Source of the DNA: Blastobasis lacticolella | Lineage: Eukaryota > Arthropoda > Insecta > Lepidoptera > Blastobasidae | Assembly (NCBI GenBank): GCA_905147135.1 | Contig: LR990041.1 | Coordinates: forward strand, 1,116,001-1,180,000 | Length of the DNA stretch: 64,000 nucleotides | Direction of reading: 5' to 3' | In this document: one piece after another, positions 9,600-20,081 of the stretch | How positions within the stretch are numbered: the first letter of the stretch is position 1 | How the letters are laid out: the number at the start of each line of letters is the position of its first letter | Notes under the pieces: generated by a model | Databases searched by the model: none | Seen by the model: only the letters and a program-made list of their open reading frames with translations | What the model was told of the DNA's origin: nothing | Position numbers and translations under genes: made by a program

Positions 9600-9800
9600 G
9601 CCAGACAAAGAAATTCTCAAGCACAACAAGGAATTACCAATTAAGAAATGGAACACGTTACCTACGAGTGTGTTCCCAGATCATTATAATCTAGACGCCT
9701 TCAAGGCTAGAGTGAATAGGCTGTTCCTAGACAGGTATGCTCCATCGTCGGCCGCATCGTCATTTACCATCAGATAAGATGGCGGCCAAATGCCTGGCCC
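9600..9800 (+). mobile_element. LINE-N 3' end (RT C-terminus)
   Basis: Reads [18 protein letters not shown], then [17 protein letters not shown], followed by TTACCATCAG.TAAGATGGCGGCCAAATGCC. This W-N-x-L-P..VFP..YNL..FK pattern is the usual carboxy end of many insect non-LTR retrotransposon polyproteins. It is severely 5'-truncated with no catalytic RT domain. Other copies are at 9200, 12225 (minus) and 18058 (minus). Confidence 0.8.
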
Positions 9801-9999
9801 TATAACCCTGATTTAAAACTCACTCATACAAAAGACATCAACGCGCACATATTCACTTTATTAGTTAAATAGCAGACATCAGACTTCACATCAACAGCCT
9901 ATAATAGCCCACTGCTGGACTTGAGTCTAGTTCTGTTTTGAAACATATTGTACAGTTAGCCATTTTGTAAAAGTTTTAATCCCATTATCGCACCACCCG

Positions 10000-10275
10000 C
10001 CGCGGGCTGGGTACTCATCTCCATCACGTGGGGTGTCCACGCGAGTTTCGATAGAACGTTTCTCGCTCGTACGATTTGGATGTGGAATGAGCTCCCAGCC
10101 ACAGTGTTTCCTTTGGACTATGACGTGGGATCGTTCAAGCGGTATATTAGAGGTATCCTTACAGGTGGGAAACGCATTGGTAGCACTCCTGGTGTTACTG
10201 ATGTCCATAGGCAGCGGTGACCACTTTCCATCAGGTGGCCCGCATACCTGTTTGTTTGCCGTATTAAATAGAAAA
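10000..10275 (+). mobile_element. LINE-P 3' end (RT C-terminus and 3' UTR)
   Basis: An in-frame remnant RTIWMWNELPATVFPLDYD, then VGSFKRYIRGIL, precedes the family 3' UTR ACTGATGTCCATAGGCAGCG, GTGACCACTTTCCATCAGG, TGGCCCGCATACCTGTTTG. It has no catalytic domains. Other copies are at 22178 (minus), 30715 and 63740. The open frames reported over it on both strands are repeat artefacts. Confidence 0.8.
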
Positions 10276-10321
10276 AATTCAATTTTATGTCGCGGGTAGA
10301 AGCTAGTGTAAAACACAAGTT

Positions 10322-10384
10322 TTTTTTTATATTATCCGGCAGACAAACAGGCATGCGAGCCACCTGATGGAAAGTGGTCACCAA
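10322..10384 (-). mobile_element. LINE-P 3' tail, antisense
   Basis: GGCAGACAAACAGGCATGCGAG, CCACCTGATGGAAAGTGGTCACC is the reverse complement of the LINE-P tail. It faces the plus-strand copy ending about 50 bp upstream, giving a tail-to-tail inverted pair. Confidence 0.75.
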
Positions 10385-10557
10385 TGCGAAGTTAGTGAAA
10401 CTAAGAATGTCAAATATGAGTGCTACTCAACGAAGCAATCGCCAGCCTTTACGTTCAGGCGAATTTCCCGGCATGACTTGGCAGTTGCCACTTGAAAGCA
10501 TTTCACTGGTCTCGAGACTATCTGTGGAAAGTAAAACAGCCTAGAATGACTTGTGGT

Positions 10558-10720
10558 GGCTACTCGCCATCATACCGGCTGATCCAATGGCATGATCAAA
10601 TAGGCTTGATCAAGCCAAACTTACCGTGTATGGGGAGAAAATTTCCCGGTCAGTTTGCCTTGATAAAGCCTATTTGATCATGCTACTGGATCAAGCGGCT
10701 TGATGGTGCGAATGGTCACC
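10558..10720. mobile_element. Foldback (MITE-like) hairpin
   Basis: Two ~63 bp arms (10558-10620 and 10653-10720) are inverted copies. They share GCATGATCAAATAGGCTT and CATCA...GCTTGATCCA-type blocks with few mismatches around a ~30 bp loop. No flanking target duplication was recognised. Confidence 0.7.
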
Positions 10721-10936
10721 ATTATGTTTGCACTTGGCTTACGATAGCCCTTCCGTTACGCAAAATTTTAATAACTTGATTAGCCAATTTAATAGGTCAT
10801 TCTGTCAAGCCTTTTGGAGTCCGCTAGGATAAGTATAATACCTACTACCTTGTTTATTTCTGCAAAGTGTTGTGTTCCGGTTTGAAAGTTAAAACAAAAG
10901 CGGACATAATCTATTGGAAGAGTGCTTGCGAGGCCG

Positions 10937-11134
10937 TTAACAAAAGTTAAGCAACGCACGCGGATAAATAGTGATGTGTGACTCTTTCATACTTTGAGGC
11001 TTATCGAACTTCAGCACCGCCACGAGCTCGTCACTCGTTAGGTTGGTTGACAAAGCGTGAAAGACCAAGGGCATTTTATTGACATCGACTGATTGAATTT
11101 TTAATTTCATATTGGCTGATTGTTTTAATTTCAA
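10937..11134 (-). CDS. Weak candidate exon or small ORF
   Basis: This 65-codon minus-strand frame does not look repeat-derived. The middle part (SVDVNKMPLVFHALSTNLTS, DELVAVLKFDKP) has plausible composition and codon use (GAC GAG CTC GTG GCG GTG CTG AAG). A possible acceptor (TTCAATCAG) and a weak donor (CAAA|GTATGA) bracket that part, so it could be an exon of the same minus-strand gene as 8428-8773. The family is not recognised. It could equally be a chance frame. Confidence 0.28.
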   Translation of the reverse strand: MKLKQSANMKLKIQSVDVNKMPLVFHALSTNLTSDELVAVLKFDKPQSMKESHITIYPRALLNFC

Positions 11135-11311
11135 ATGACATTAATTTATTAAATTTTTAATTTGTTTAATTAAATATGTACCTAATATTTAGTATGCCAA
11201 GAGACACAACATGGAGCCACTATTATATAAGACCACCTTTATGTTACCTATGATGACTAATAGAGGATTTGATTTGATTTGGATTCCACTAGCGACCCTG
11301 AGGCGCTATCC

Positions 11312-11728
11312 CAATGAGCAGTTTTCCAATAGGTATCTAAAGCATTCCTAACCACTCACTAGATGGCGCCCCGACAATTTTGGTAATTGATAATCGCTTC
11401 AAATAGTAAGAACCTATTTCAAGCGATTATAGCAGAATATAAACACTGGGTACGTTGTATTGGATAATGTTGTATTTGTCAATAGCTTTCAACCATTTTA
11501 GAGGTTATAATAATATTGGAACATAGTGCCAACTTCTATAAATATTTCTTTTTACACTTCGTTCAACCTTAATATAAACATTTTATTTTTAAGTCTAGTA
11601 TCAGTTGGCTGCATGAAATCACTGCCACCATCATACAGAATATAAAAAGATTACCAAAATTGTAGGAGCGCCATCTATTGATGCTTTTTGAAACCAACTA
11701 TCAATACCTACTGGAAAACTCCTCATTG
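11312..11728. mobile_element. MITE-I copy 1
   Basis: Inverted ends CAATGAG(C/G)AGTTTTCCA and (A/G)TAGGTAT, with subterminal inverted TAGATGGCGC.CC.ACAATTTTGGTAAT on both sides. The interior is AT-rich and non-coding. Two further copies are at 33442-33838 and 35123-35531. Flanking duplications were not evident, so the superfamily is not assigned. Confidence 0.85.
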
Positions 11729-11813
11729 ACAACGGTGCAACCGTGGTCGTACGGGACGCCGCACGACCTCAAAACCGCCCGTCGCACGACCATGATCGTA
11801 CGACCGTTGCTGA
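11729..11813. repeat. GC-rich inverted repeat with CGTACG/GCACGAC motifs
   Basis: CAACGGTGCAACCGTGGTCGTACGG is partly mirrored by ATCGTACGACCGTTGCTGACGTTG. The short words CGTACG and GCACGAC recur several times. It directly follows the right end of MITE-I copy 1. Confidence 0.5.
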
Positions 11814-12124
11814 CGTTGTACGATTACGACAGCGCCTGAGACCGATTGGCATCCCATGATGGTATTGCTTGATTATAGTCGATAACATACTTTGACTTTC
11901 CCATGGGCGTGTCTTCTCCACCACTTACACTTGTGGTGAACTGGGGTCAAACACGGATGTGGAGATATGTTGTCGGAATGTTGTCCAGCTGATGGTCGAG
12001 GGCATAAGAGTGTATCGCACTGGATGCATCCTGCGTCATGCTGTGCGGGCAGGTCCAGAGCAGGTTGCCCCATCTATGAACAAAATATGGCATCAGCAGA
12101 CGATGAAGTTTTCTTAATGTCTAG

Positions 12125-12175
12125 AGAGGTATACGGTCAAGCGGTCCACCTAACGGAAAGTGGGCACGTTCGTCC
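12125..12175 (-). mobile_element. LINE-P tail fragment, antisense
   Basis: GCGGTCCACCTAACGGAAAGTGGGCAC is the reverse complement of a diverged CACTTTCCATCAGGTGG tail. Confidence 0.5.
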
Positions 12176-12224
12176 AGTATCTTTTGAAGAATGATAACCT
12201 ATAAAGCAAAGAAGAGTCTCTTAT

Positions 12225-12565
12225 TTTTTTATAAAAGGGAGGCATACGAGCAAACAGATCACCTAATGATAAGTGATCACCGCCCAAGAACATTCACAAC
12301 GCCACGGGTGTCGCGAATGCATTACCAGCCTATTACTCATTTCCTAGACATCAAGGAGTGTTTAGGAACAGCCTATTCACTCTAGCCTTGCAGGGGTCCA
12401 AATTATAATGATCAGGGAACACACTCACAGGCAACGTGTTCCACTCCTTAGCCGTACGCATTATAAAGGTCGAACCATCGGTGATTTGTGCGGATAGCTG
12501 AAAGATCCACGACGTAAGGATGAAGCGCTCGCCCGGATCGCGTCTCCCGATGGCGGAAAGGGGCC
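12225..12565 (-). mobile_element. LINE-N 3' end, antisense
   Basis: On the minus strand: a fragment ending in STFIMRTAKEWNTLP, then [20 protein letters not shown], followed by a decayed 3' UTR containing GGGCGGTGATCACTTATCATT. It is the longest LINE-N coding remnant in the window (over 50 codons with gaps). Open frames listed on the plus strand are shadows. Confidence 0.75.
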
Positions 12566-13250
12566 GGCTAAATGATTACCTTAGGTTTTTTAGACGAGGT
12601 GGTTAGGTGTAGGAATACCATAACTTCAATTGGTCATCCTGGAATATTCTTTTGCTGTTTTCTCTGGTACAACTTCTTTTAAAACATGATCTCCGGTGGG
12701 AGTTTGTTTGGGATTCGTATAGTGTTATGAAGCATTGTTTTTGGAGTTGATTGTTTATAATTAGTTAAAAATATTGTTGCTGAATTTTGGTTGACATATT
12801 TGACAACTTTCCTTGTTCATCTTTTATCTATGAAAGTACACAAAGAGTAGATATTCTTTAAGTATTCGAGGTAAAGCTTGTTGATTTCATAGATAAAAAA
12901 TTTTATATACAGAAACAGAGAGAATTTCAATTCGAGACAAAATGTCACACATCTCTAAGATCACACACTAATGCAAATGCAGGGACGGAACAAGGCAGCC
13001 CATCTGCAATGTTATATTTTGCTACGAATTTCCACTCGTAACGAATATAAACAAATCTGACTTGTGGGTATATTTCGCTCCGGATGATTTTGTAATTTTT
13101 TTAAACTTGTCCTTATAATTTTATACTGAAATTATAATAAAAGGTAAGGTGTCTGGTGAAACCCACGCCCTGATACCTACTACAGTCTTTTTGATCTCTC
13201 GATCCTACATACCGTGAATCGGCAGTGCTTGTTTTTGAATGAAGGAGGGT

Positions 13251-13282
<32 letters not shown>

Positions 13283-14345
13283 TTTATTTAAATTAAATGC
13301 AAACTTACAGACATAATCCAAAGCGTTTACATTTAACATTTAAAAACATAATTCATATTTCATAACAAAAAAAAATTATATAAATGAATTCATAATATAA
13401 ATCAATTGAATCACTACATTAATACAATAAAATAAAATTAAATACATTAAGATATACAGACACATTGACAATTTAATAATAATTTAGGCGTTTTGAGGAT
13501 TTTTACGGTATAAATGTTTATTTGTTGTCTCATAACTTCTAAACTAAGTAGGTACCTACTTACTTATCGTTAGAAGTATCTTCATTATCCACAGGTTTAC
13601 CCTATGTGACTTCACAATAAATTGAATATGATGCCCTCTTCAGGACATAGTCATAAAAAAAAATGAAAAGTATAGGTACACATATATATATTAAACAGGC
13701 AGCATATTCTTTATTTTCAGTAAAAAATCATATAATGATGATACATCGAGACTGAAGGGACCTGCATCTACTTATCTTGTTCTTCAAAATGTTTACAACG
13801 CAACACTTCCAATTTGCAACCCAGAATCCATGTCTGGTCTTTAGGAAACCTAGAAAAACAAATAAATGTAAATAAACGTAAATACGCGATTAATCCGTTA
13901 AGTTGTTTTATAAAATGTCAGAATATTAAAAATGACATTTAGGTATATTTTTGGCATAAAACCCTAATTTATACATATAAAATTAAGGACCGCTGTTTAC
14001 AAGATTGAAGTATTAAAACATACAATTAATACTAAATCCGACCCTGTTAGCATCAAAATATTTTCGATCACCGAAATATTGCTCAGTTTGCCAATAATTT
14101 TAAATCTATCTTTAATGGCATGTTGTTTTAAGGTAAAGCATTTCAAATATTGCAAATTCACACTATTACGAGGCATATTTTTGTCACAATTTCTAAAATT
14201 GTTTCTCGATAGCCACGACCATGATTGTTTACTTACCGGTGAAAGGATAATCCGGGTGTATTTCCATACTTTGCGCTTTCACATAACTGTCACTTCATTA
14301 CACCGTCTTTTAAATGGTTTGATTTAAATTTTATTAAACAAAAAT
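12566..14345. other. AT-rich non-coding stretch
   Basis: No exon seen. It contains a (TTA/TTTA)n tract at about 13250-13290 and long A/T runs to 14000. The 83-codon frame at 14079-14327 is in low-complexity AT-rich sequence and is not supported as a gene. Confidence 0.5.
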
Positions 14346-14585
14346 ATTTACACCATGGACTTACTACCCAAAGGGACTGCGCACTGCTTTGACTAAAACC
14401 GGGCAGAGCGAGAGTCACCATCGATAGTCCTGTGTCCCTTTCTAGTGTTGCCACCATTGTTGATGCAAATTCCGAATTACTTTTATTATTTGGCGCGGAC
14501 ACCGACCTCAGGGCTAGGCAGAGCTGGACCGGGTGCAATCTGAAGGTCATGTTTTCACCAGGGTCCAGCCCAAGCTTACCCTGCT

Positions 14586-15103
14586 ACTCGAAAACTATTG
14601 GCCCTAGAACACTAGTTCCTAGAGTGAAATGATAGCACTCCTCGAGATCATCATTTCGTATGACAGCTATCTAAGTTAAATCTTTTATTACTCGGTACCC
14701 ATTGGTCTTAAAACACTAGTTTCTAGAGAGACATGATAGTACTTGTTGAGATCTACTATTCGAATGACAGCTATCAAACTTTGAACTGAAATAACTCCTA
14801 AACTATTGGTGCTATAACACTCGTTCCTAAAGAAAAATGATAGTGTTCGTCGAGATCTACATTTTGCATGACAGCTGTCAAACTTAGAACTGTTGTAACT
14901 CGGAAACGATTGGCTCTAGAACACTAGTTCCTAGAGTGAAATGATAGTACTCATCGAGATCTACATTTCGGATGACAGTTCTAAGTTTGACAGCTGTCAT
15001 ACGAAATGTAGATCTCGACGAGTACTATCATATCTCTTTAGAAACTAGTGTTCTAGAACCAATGGGTTCCGAGTTATAACACATTTAAGTTTGACAGCTG
15101 TCA
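14586..15103. repeat. 104 bp tandem repeat array, copy 1
   Basis: Four direct units start at 14586, 14690, 14794 and 14898 (spacing exactly 104). Each has ACTCG..AC.ATTGG, ACACTAGTTCCTAGAG-like, GAGATCTACATTTCG-like and TGACAGCTGTCA-like blocks. A fifth, inverted unit follows (about 14985-15103), forming a foldback around GACAGTTCTAAGTTTGACAG. Confidence 0.85.
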
Positions 15104-15458
15104 CCCTTTGGGTAGTAAGTCCATGAATAAAACTCCCATTTGTTCCATATGCTTCGAGTTGACATTATGACAATTTTGCTTTCCCTATATGTTACCTATC
15201 TATGGTCAATAATGATTTTCTATTACCATGGACTTACTACCCAAAGGGACTGCGCACTGCTTTGACTAAAACCGGGCAGAGCGAGAGTCACCATCGATAG
15301 TCCTGTGTCCCTTTCTAGTGTCGCCACCATTGTTGATGCAAATTCCGAATTACTTTTATTATTGGGCGCGGACACCGACTTCAGGGCCAGGCAGAGCTGG
15401 ACCGGGTGCAATCTGAAGGTCATGTTTTCACCAGGGTCCAGCCCAAGCTTACCCTGCT

Positions 15459-15930
15459 ACTCGGAAACTATTGGCCCTAGAACACTAGTTCCTAGAGTGA
15501 AATGATAGCACTCCTCGAGATCATCATTTCGTATGCCAGCTGTCAAAGTTAAATCTTTTATAACTCGGTACCCATTGGTCCTAAAACACTAGTTTCTAGA
15601 GAGAAATGATAGTACTTGTTGAGATCTACATTTCGAATGACAGCTATCAAACTTTGAACTGAAATAACTCCTAAACTATTGGTGCTATAACACTCGTTCC
15701 TAAAGAAAAATTATAGTGTTAGTCGAGATCTACATTTTGCATGACAGCTGTCAAACTTAGAACTGTTGTAACTCGGAAACGATTGGCCCTAGAACACTAG
15801 TTCCTATAGTGAAATGATAGTACTCATCGAGATCTACATTTCGGATGACAGTTCTAAGTTTGACAGCTGTCACCCGAAATGTAGATATCGACGAGTACTA
15901 TCACTTCTCTTTAGAAACTAGTGTTGTAGG
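15459..15930. repeat. 104 bp tandem repeat array, copy 2
   Basis: Units start at 15459, 15563, 15667 and 15771, each 873 bp from its counterpart in copy 1, followed by a truncated inverted unit (about 15848-15930). After it comes ~255 bp of unique sequence and the right terminal inverted repeat. Confidence 0.85.
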
Positions 15931-16324
15931 ATAAATCGTTACAGAAATTTTTTATCTGTTTTGTGGAACAAAAAGTCGTAGGTTAATAATTATGTCGACT
16001 CGACGTTTGTCGGAGAAACTTTCAGTAGATCAAAAGGTATTTTGACAACTACTTTTCGGATTGTACGGATTACATAATAATACCAAATTCACGGTAAATA
16101 TATTTCTCCAATAATGGCAACACCAAACATTACACTTGTCAATTTAGAATGATGGTGATTATGCCAATAACATTGTGTTTACACTGTTAGAAAGGGACAA
16201 AGGACTATAGATGGTGACTCTCGCTCTGCCCGGTTTTAGTCAAAGCAGTGCGCAGTCCCTTTGGGTAGTAAGTCCATGATTTACACCGATGTTTCAAAAG
16301 AAACGTCAGGTCGTTGGTAGCTTG

Positions 16325-16340
16325 GGGTAGTAAGTCCATG
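16325..16340. repeat. Solo copy of the composite element's right terminus
   Basis: GGGTAGTAAGTCCATG recurs 47 bp beyond the right target duplication, in the same orientation as the true right end. No matching left end was found. Confidence 0.6.
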
Positions 16341-16344
16341 AGCT

Positions 16345-17595
16345 TGAGCAGCATGTCGAACGTTCAAAACATTGCGCGCGTCATTTTCTTTGAGCTTATA
16401 TGAATAGACGAAAAAACGGGATAGCAAGATTCATAATCATTGTAGAGTGAGCGAGCAGGGAATATTTGTAATTTGTGTTTAGTCTGGTATGTCTGTGGTT
16501 GATTTTCTAAGTGGTATAGACATTGATCTACTAAACCGATAGACTGTAGTCTATTATTATGCTTTTGTCCACATAGTCGTCGACATAGTTTTTATGAAAG
16601 ATTAGCTTTCGCCCGAGTTACCATACATACCTGGACTTCAAGCTACCAAACTATGAAAACCAAATCAAAATCAGTTTCGTAGTTTTTGCGTGATGCGCGA
16701 GCAGACGAAGAGACAGACAAAAATTTAATTACGTTCCAGAATCCAATCCCGACAATTTTTCCTTCTTCAATACGAGTATATTGACACGGCTTTTCTACAG
16801 TTTCATAATAGTATAGATAGATAGAAACCTGGCTTTACATTTTTCCTAAACTGTACAAAGCTATCAAAATCATAGGACCATCTCGATTACCTGGTTTCCA
16901 ATCAGAGACCGCATCGCTATTCCGTCCACGTCAAACTCATAACCCTCCCCTTTTTGCTACAGAGCTAAAAAGCAATAAGATATCGCACTACGGAGGTGTT
17001 AAGCCAATTACGCAAATACAAGCACCTAGGTACCAAGCGAAGCGCCAACATTCGTTCACAATTGAATTCTACACTGCCACAAACTTATTCAATCCGGTGA
17101 CGGCGCCGCGGCGTCGCTGTTGTTGACAACGACATAACATTTCATAACGGCGACAATTAGTTCCAGTTTCGGCCGCCGGGTCATATAACGTACTCTAGAG
17201 ACGCACGTGAGAGACCAAACAAAGGCTTTTGTCATCGCCTCTAGAGGTAGAGTAGTACTAATTAACCCATTATTAGATACAGTTGCCACACGGTAATGAC
17301 GACATGATCATGAATCAATAAGATTACGTTGTCCGCACTGTTGCTATTTCGCTAACACTCCAAGACAATGAAGTAGGTGAAGTGTTAGGAGAAGAATTGT
17401 TGTGAAAGTTACTGGCTTCTATCCTATGACTAAGTTAAGTCCCGGGACTTGGTGTTATTTTCTTGGATTATAAGAGGCAATAGGAGGTTTTCCGACAGCA
17501 GGTTAAAAAGAAAAATTGTTCAAATAATTGTAATACGAGAAGATGGCGTTGATTAGATATACATACATAGTTTATAATAATAATAATAATAATAA
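16345..17595. other. No recognised gene
   Basis: AT-rich DNA. About 16600-16800 resembles dispersed insect repeats of the 'TCAAAATC..TTTCGTAGTTTTTGCGTGA' type. A minus-strand 66-codon frame at 17089-17289 has no supporting features. (AAT)n occurs at 17573-17594. Confidence 0.35.
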
Positions 17596-17840
17596 GAGTC
17601 TCTCGCTAGATGGTTGGGTCAAGGGCCAGATTCAGAAAGCGGTTCTCTTGGAGACGGCGCGTATTGTCAGGAGGTTCCTGTCTCTGCAGCCCTAACCGCC
17701 GGTAGCTTGGGCCGAGCCCCGGTGCTGGTGGTACTAGGTTTAGGTTTTTTATTATATTTATTTTTCATATATATGTATTGTAAAAAATTTAGACCTAAGA
17801 ATAAAAATAAATATGAAGAATAATAATAATAAAATTTATT
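17596..17840 (+). mobile_element. R1/jockey-like LINE 3' end
   Basis: The frame ending at the TAA near 17695 reads SLDGWVKGQIQKAVLLETA, then RIVRRFLSLQP, a carboxy end typical of R1/jockey-type non-LTR retrotransposons. It is followed by a short 3' UTR and an (AAT)n tail, suggesting a 5'-truncated insertion. The overlapping 69-codon frame at 17614 with a hydrophobic run is the UTR read out of frame. Confidence 0.7.
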
Positions 17841-18057
17841 CAAATAATATTAATCAAAAATTAAAAGTTAATTAGAAATTACAACATACCTACTTATAGT
17901 AAATGGGTACAAATAAAATAAAGGCTACATATGTACAACTCTTGCACAAATAATAATAGGTACTTAATTCTAGTTATTGATAGTTTGGACACTTAAACTA
18001 AGTAAATGATTTACTTGTATCTTATGTATGATTATCAAAAAAAAATTTTTAAATTTT

Positions 18058-18195
18058 ATACAAGGCATTTGACCGCCATCTCACCTGTTGGTAAGTGACG
18101 TTGCGGTCGATGATGCAGCATGCCTATGTAGGCACAGCTTACACATTCTAGCCTTGAAATCGTCCAGATCATAGTGATCAGGGAACACACTCTTC
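18058..18195 (-). mobile_element. LINE-N 3' end, antisense
   Basis: On the minus strand: SVFPDHYDLDDFKARM followed by TTACCAACAGGTGAGATGGCGG, matching the LINE-N copies at 9200 and 9600. Confidence 0.75.
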
Positions 18196-18376
18196 TTTTG
18201 TTACCTTTTTACGCAAAATTAAAATTTTTCGGTGTTGTAGCTTATCACCCATAATAACATATGGGTTATTTTCTACCCCGAAATTCAAATTGGTTTCAAC
18301 CGGGACACGAAATGACAGAAACTTACGAAATCGTGACCAAAAGTTAGTAAGTTAGTCAAACATGCATTAGAGGTCA

Positions 18377-18635
18377 TTAAATAAATAAATCAATAAATAA
18401 TCGTGGACAAATTCACACAGCGCCATCTAGCCCCAAAGTAAGCAAAGCTTGTATTATGGGTGCTAGATAACTGATAAACTACTTATATACTATTAAATAC
18501 ATACTTATTATACATAGAACACCCAGACCCGTAACAGAAATTAAAATTCATCATTTCAATTTCTGCCCGGCCGGGAATCGAACCCGGGACCTCTTGCATG
18601 GCAGACCGGCTGTTGACCACTAAACCACTCAGGTC
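18377..18635 (-). mobile_element. SINE-C, full length, antisense
   Basis: Family description: the head closely resembles tRNA-Gly(GCC), with GGTTCAGTGG, CTGCCACGCAAG and GGTTCGATTCCCGGCC. It is followed by AAATTGAAATGATGAATTTT, TGTTACGGGTCTGGGTG, ATCAGTTATCTAGCACCCAT, GCTAGATGGCGCTGTGTGAA and a TTTATT-type tail. This copy contains all blocks with modest divergence. Confidence 0.85.
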
Positions 18636-19377
18636 GTCATTGGAACCCATGATATCAAACGCATGGATTTATATCACTAATCCGTAGGTAAACCAAAAAT
18701 GTATATGTAGATGTACGTGTATGGTAAAGATGTATCCATGTATGTTTAATATTTATACATGTATAGGCAAGGGACTTGAGTCCCTGATCGAACGAACTTT
18801 TAAAGAATGTCAAGCAAGTTAACGCACAAATCCGCCTCCAGGCGCTATTACACAGCGCATACATAATGCACGACTTGTAATCAGCCGCAACGCCGCCCGG
18901 TATGCGTTTGCGCACCTATCGAAAGAAAGTGTTTCAAACCACAAGTCCTTGAAACATGTAGAACATTGTGGCAACTCACCACATGTAATTTACAAACTTA
19001 TATTTGCGGCCAAATTGGCTTTAACACGAAGGAAATGTTTGCTGAAAGTTTTTAGGAGACCGCAAATCGGATTGTCGTGGTTTGCAAAGTTGTTTTTGCT
19101 GCCGGATTGGAAGACTCCCTCGTAAGTGAGCTGTAAAAACAAAGTTGTCCAGTATCAATTGCTATGCTTTCCGCAAAGCATTCGTCTCGTTTTGGGTTCG
19201 CATTGCATCGGACTACCAGGTGGAATAATCAATGGCTTTTGGCCGATAGTGGGCTCAGAGCGACGGGGTCACGTTACAATGTCCAGTGTTGGGCAACTTC
19301 TACATTGGGTTGTGGGGTTCATCCAATGACGAAAGAAACATCTTTTAGGACAGGGCGAACTGACAAATAATGCGTGC
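18636..19377. other. No recognised gene
   Basis: A minus-strand 86-codon frame (18655-18915) and overlapping plus-strand frames (19126-19370) lack exon signals. No second copies were found in the window. Confidence 0.35.
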
Positions 19378-19517
19378 AATTGCAGTTTTGATGCCGAAGA
19401 CCGAGCAAAGTGGACTAGAAATAGCAGGAAGACGGACCCCGGGCACCCGCGTGTAGCGCGGGGGCGCATCCGGGATTTAACGCCGAGATGATGATGATGA
19501 TGAATTGCAGTTTTGAT
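19378..19517 (+). mobile_element. 110 bp LINE stub with 15 bp target duplication
   Basis: The insert (19393-19502) reads AEDRAKWTRNSRKTDPG in frame and ends in (GAT)n. Exact direct repeats AATTGCAGTTTTGAT flank it at 19378-19392 and 19503-19517. The coding end matches the LINE-K remnant at 35700-35945 (EDGAKWTRRSRKVDLGP). It is an extreme 5' truncation. Confidence 0.85.
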
Positions 19518-19704
19518 ATATAAAATGGCCGACGGATGTGCCCAAAAAGCACTAGCAAAAGGACATGAATTCCCTAGCATCATAGTACCTACAGAATATC
19601 GTGAATCGGCACGCTCATGGCCTGTCCATATAGAATAAGGATTTCTTTCGTTATTAGGTCGATAGGCCCACTTTGTAGTCTCTCAAGTTTAAGTTGCCTT
19701 GGTA

Positions 19705-19832
19705 ATCTTGGTCCAGGGTCCGCCTTGACCATGGTCGAGGATTTGACAGATCAGGTAGCAGCAGTGGAGCGACTGTCCATTGACCTCCGTGACCTTGTTA
19801 ACACGGGAACCTGACCAGATTGGATTATCGTA
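19705..19832 (-). mobile_element. SINE-A middle fragment, antisense
   Basis: Covers GGTCCGCCTTGACCATGGTC through CAGTGGAGCGACTG, GACCTCCGTGACC and GGGAACCTGACCAGATTGG. Confidence 0.8.
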
Positions 19833-20081
19833 ACGTGAAAATGAACTAATTTTAATGGTTCTGCATTTTATTGTTTCGTACTTGGACGAAGAGTTTCGTA
19901 TACTTAGAGGCGTCACAATTGAAAAGCAAAGTTACATATTACAGATATAGGCCTATACATTATAGTAGCTATCCAATATTCATTACCTACTCATATAAGG
20001 CATTGTAGTTCAGCACAGTCTGATGTCCATTCCTTAGTTGTCATCCGAATTCAGTCTTGCATTGTGGCACACATATTAAAT

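Larger units (their letters stand above)
14346..16286. mobile_element. Composite TIR element with 8 bp target duplication (hAT- or P-like, nonautonomous)
   Basis: The element (14354-16278) is bounded by exact direct repeats ATTTACAC (14346-14353 and 16279-16286). Its outer ends are inverted copies starting CATGGACTTACTACCC and extending about 92 bp (14354-14445 versus 16187-16278) with only a few mismatches. The left end and adjacent repeats are duplicated inside with an offset of 873 bp (second copy from 15227). A short internal right end ...GGGTAGTAAGTCCATG closes copy 1 at 15125. Eight-bp duplications are typical of the hAT and P superfamilies. No transposase is encoded; the two 66-codon frames on each strand are duplicated repeat sequence. 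Confidence 0.85.

Noticed and set aside
14290..15505. Two near-identical 66-codon proteins on each strand
   Set aside because: They are duplicated ends of the composite transposon with 873 bp offset; no domain and no transposase motif.
17614..17823. Small membrane protein (hydrophobic run near its middle)
   Set aside because: The frame covers the out-of-frame end and 3' UTR of a LINE whose true frame ends RRFLSLQP.
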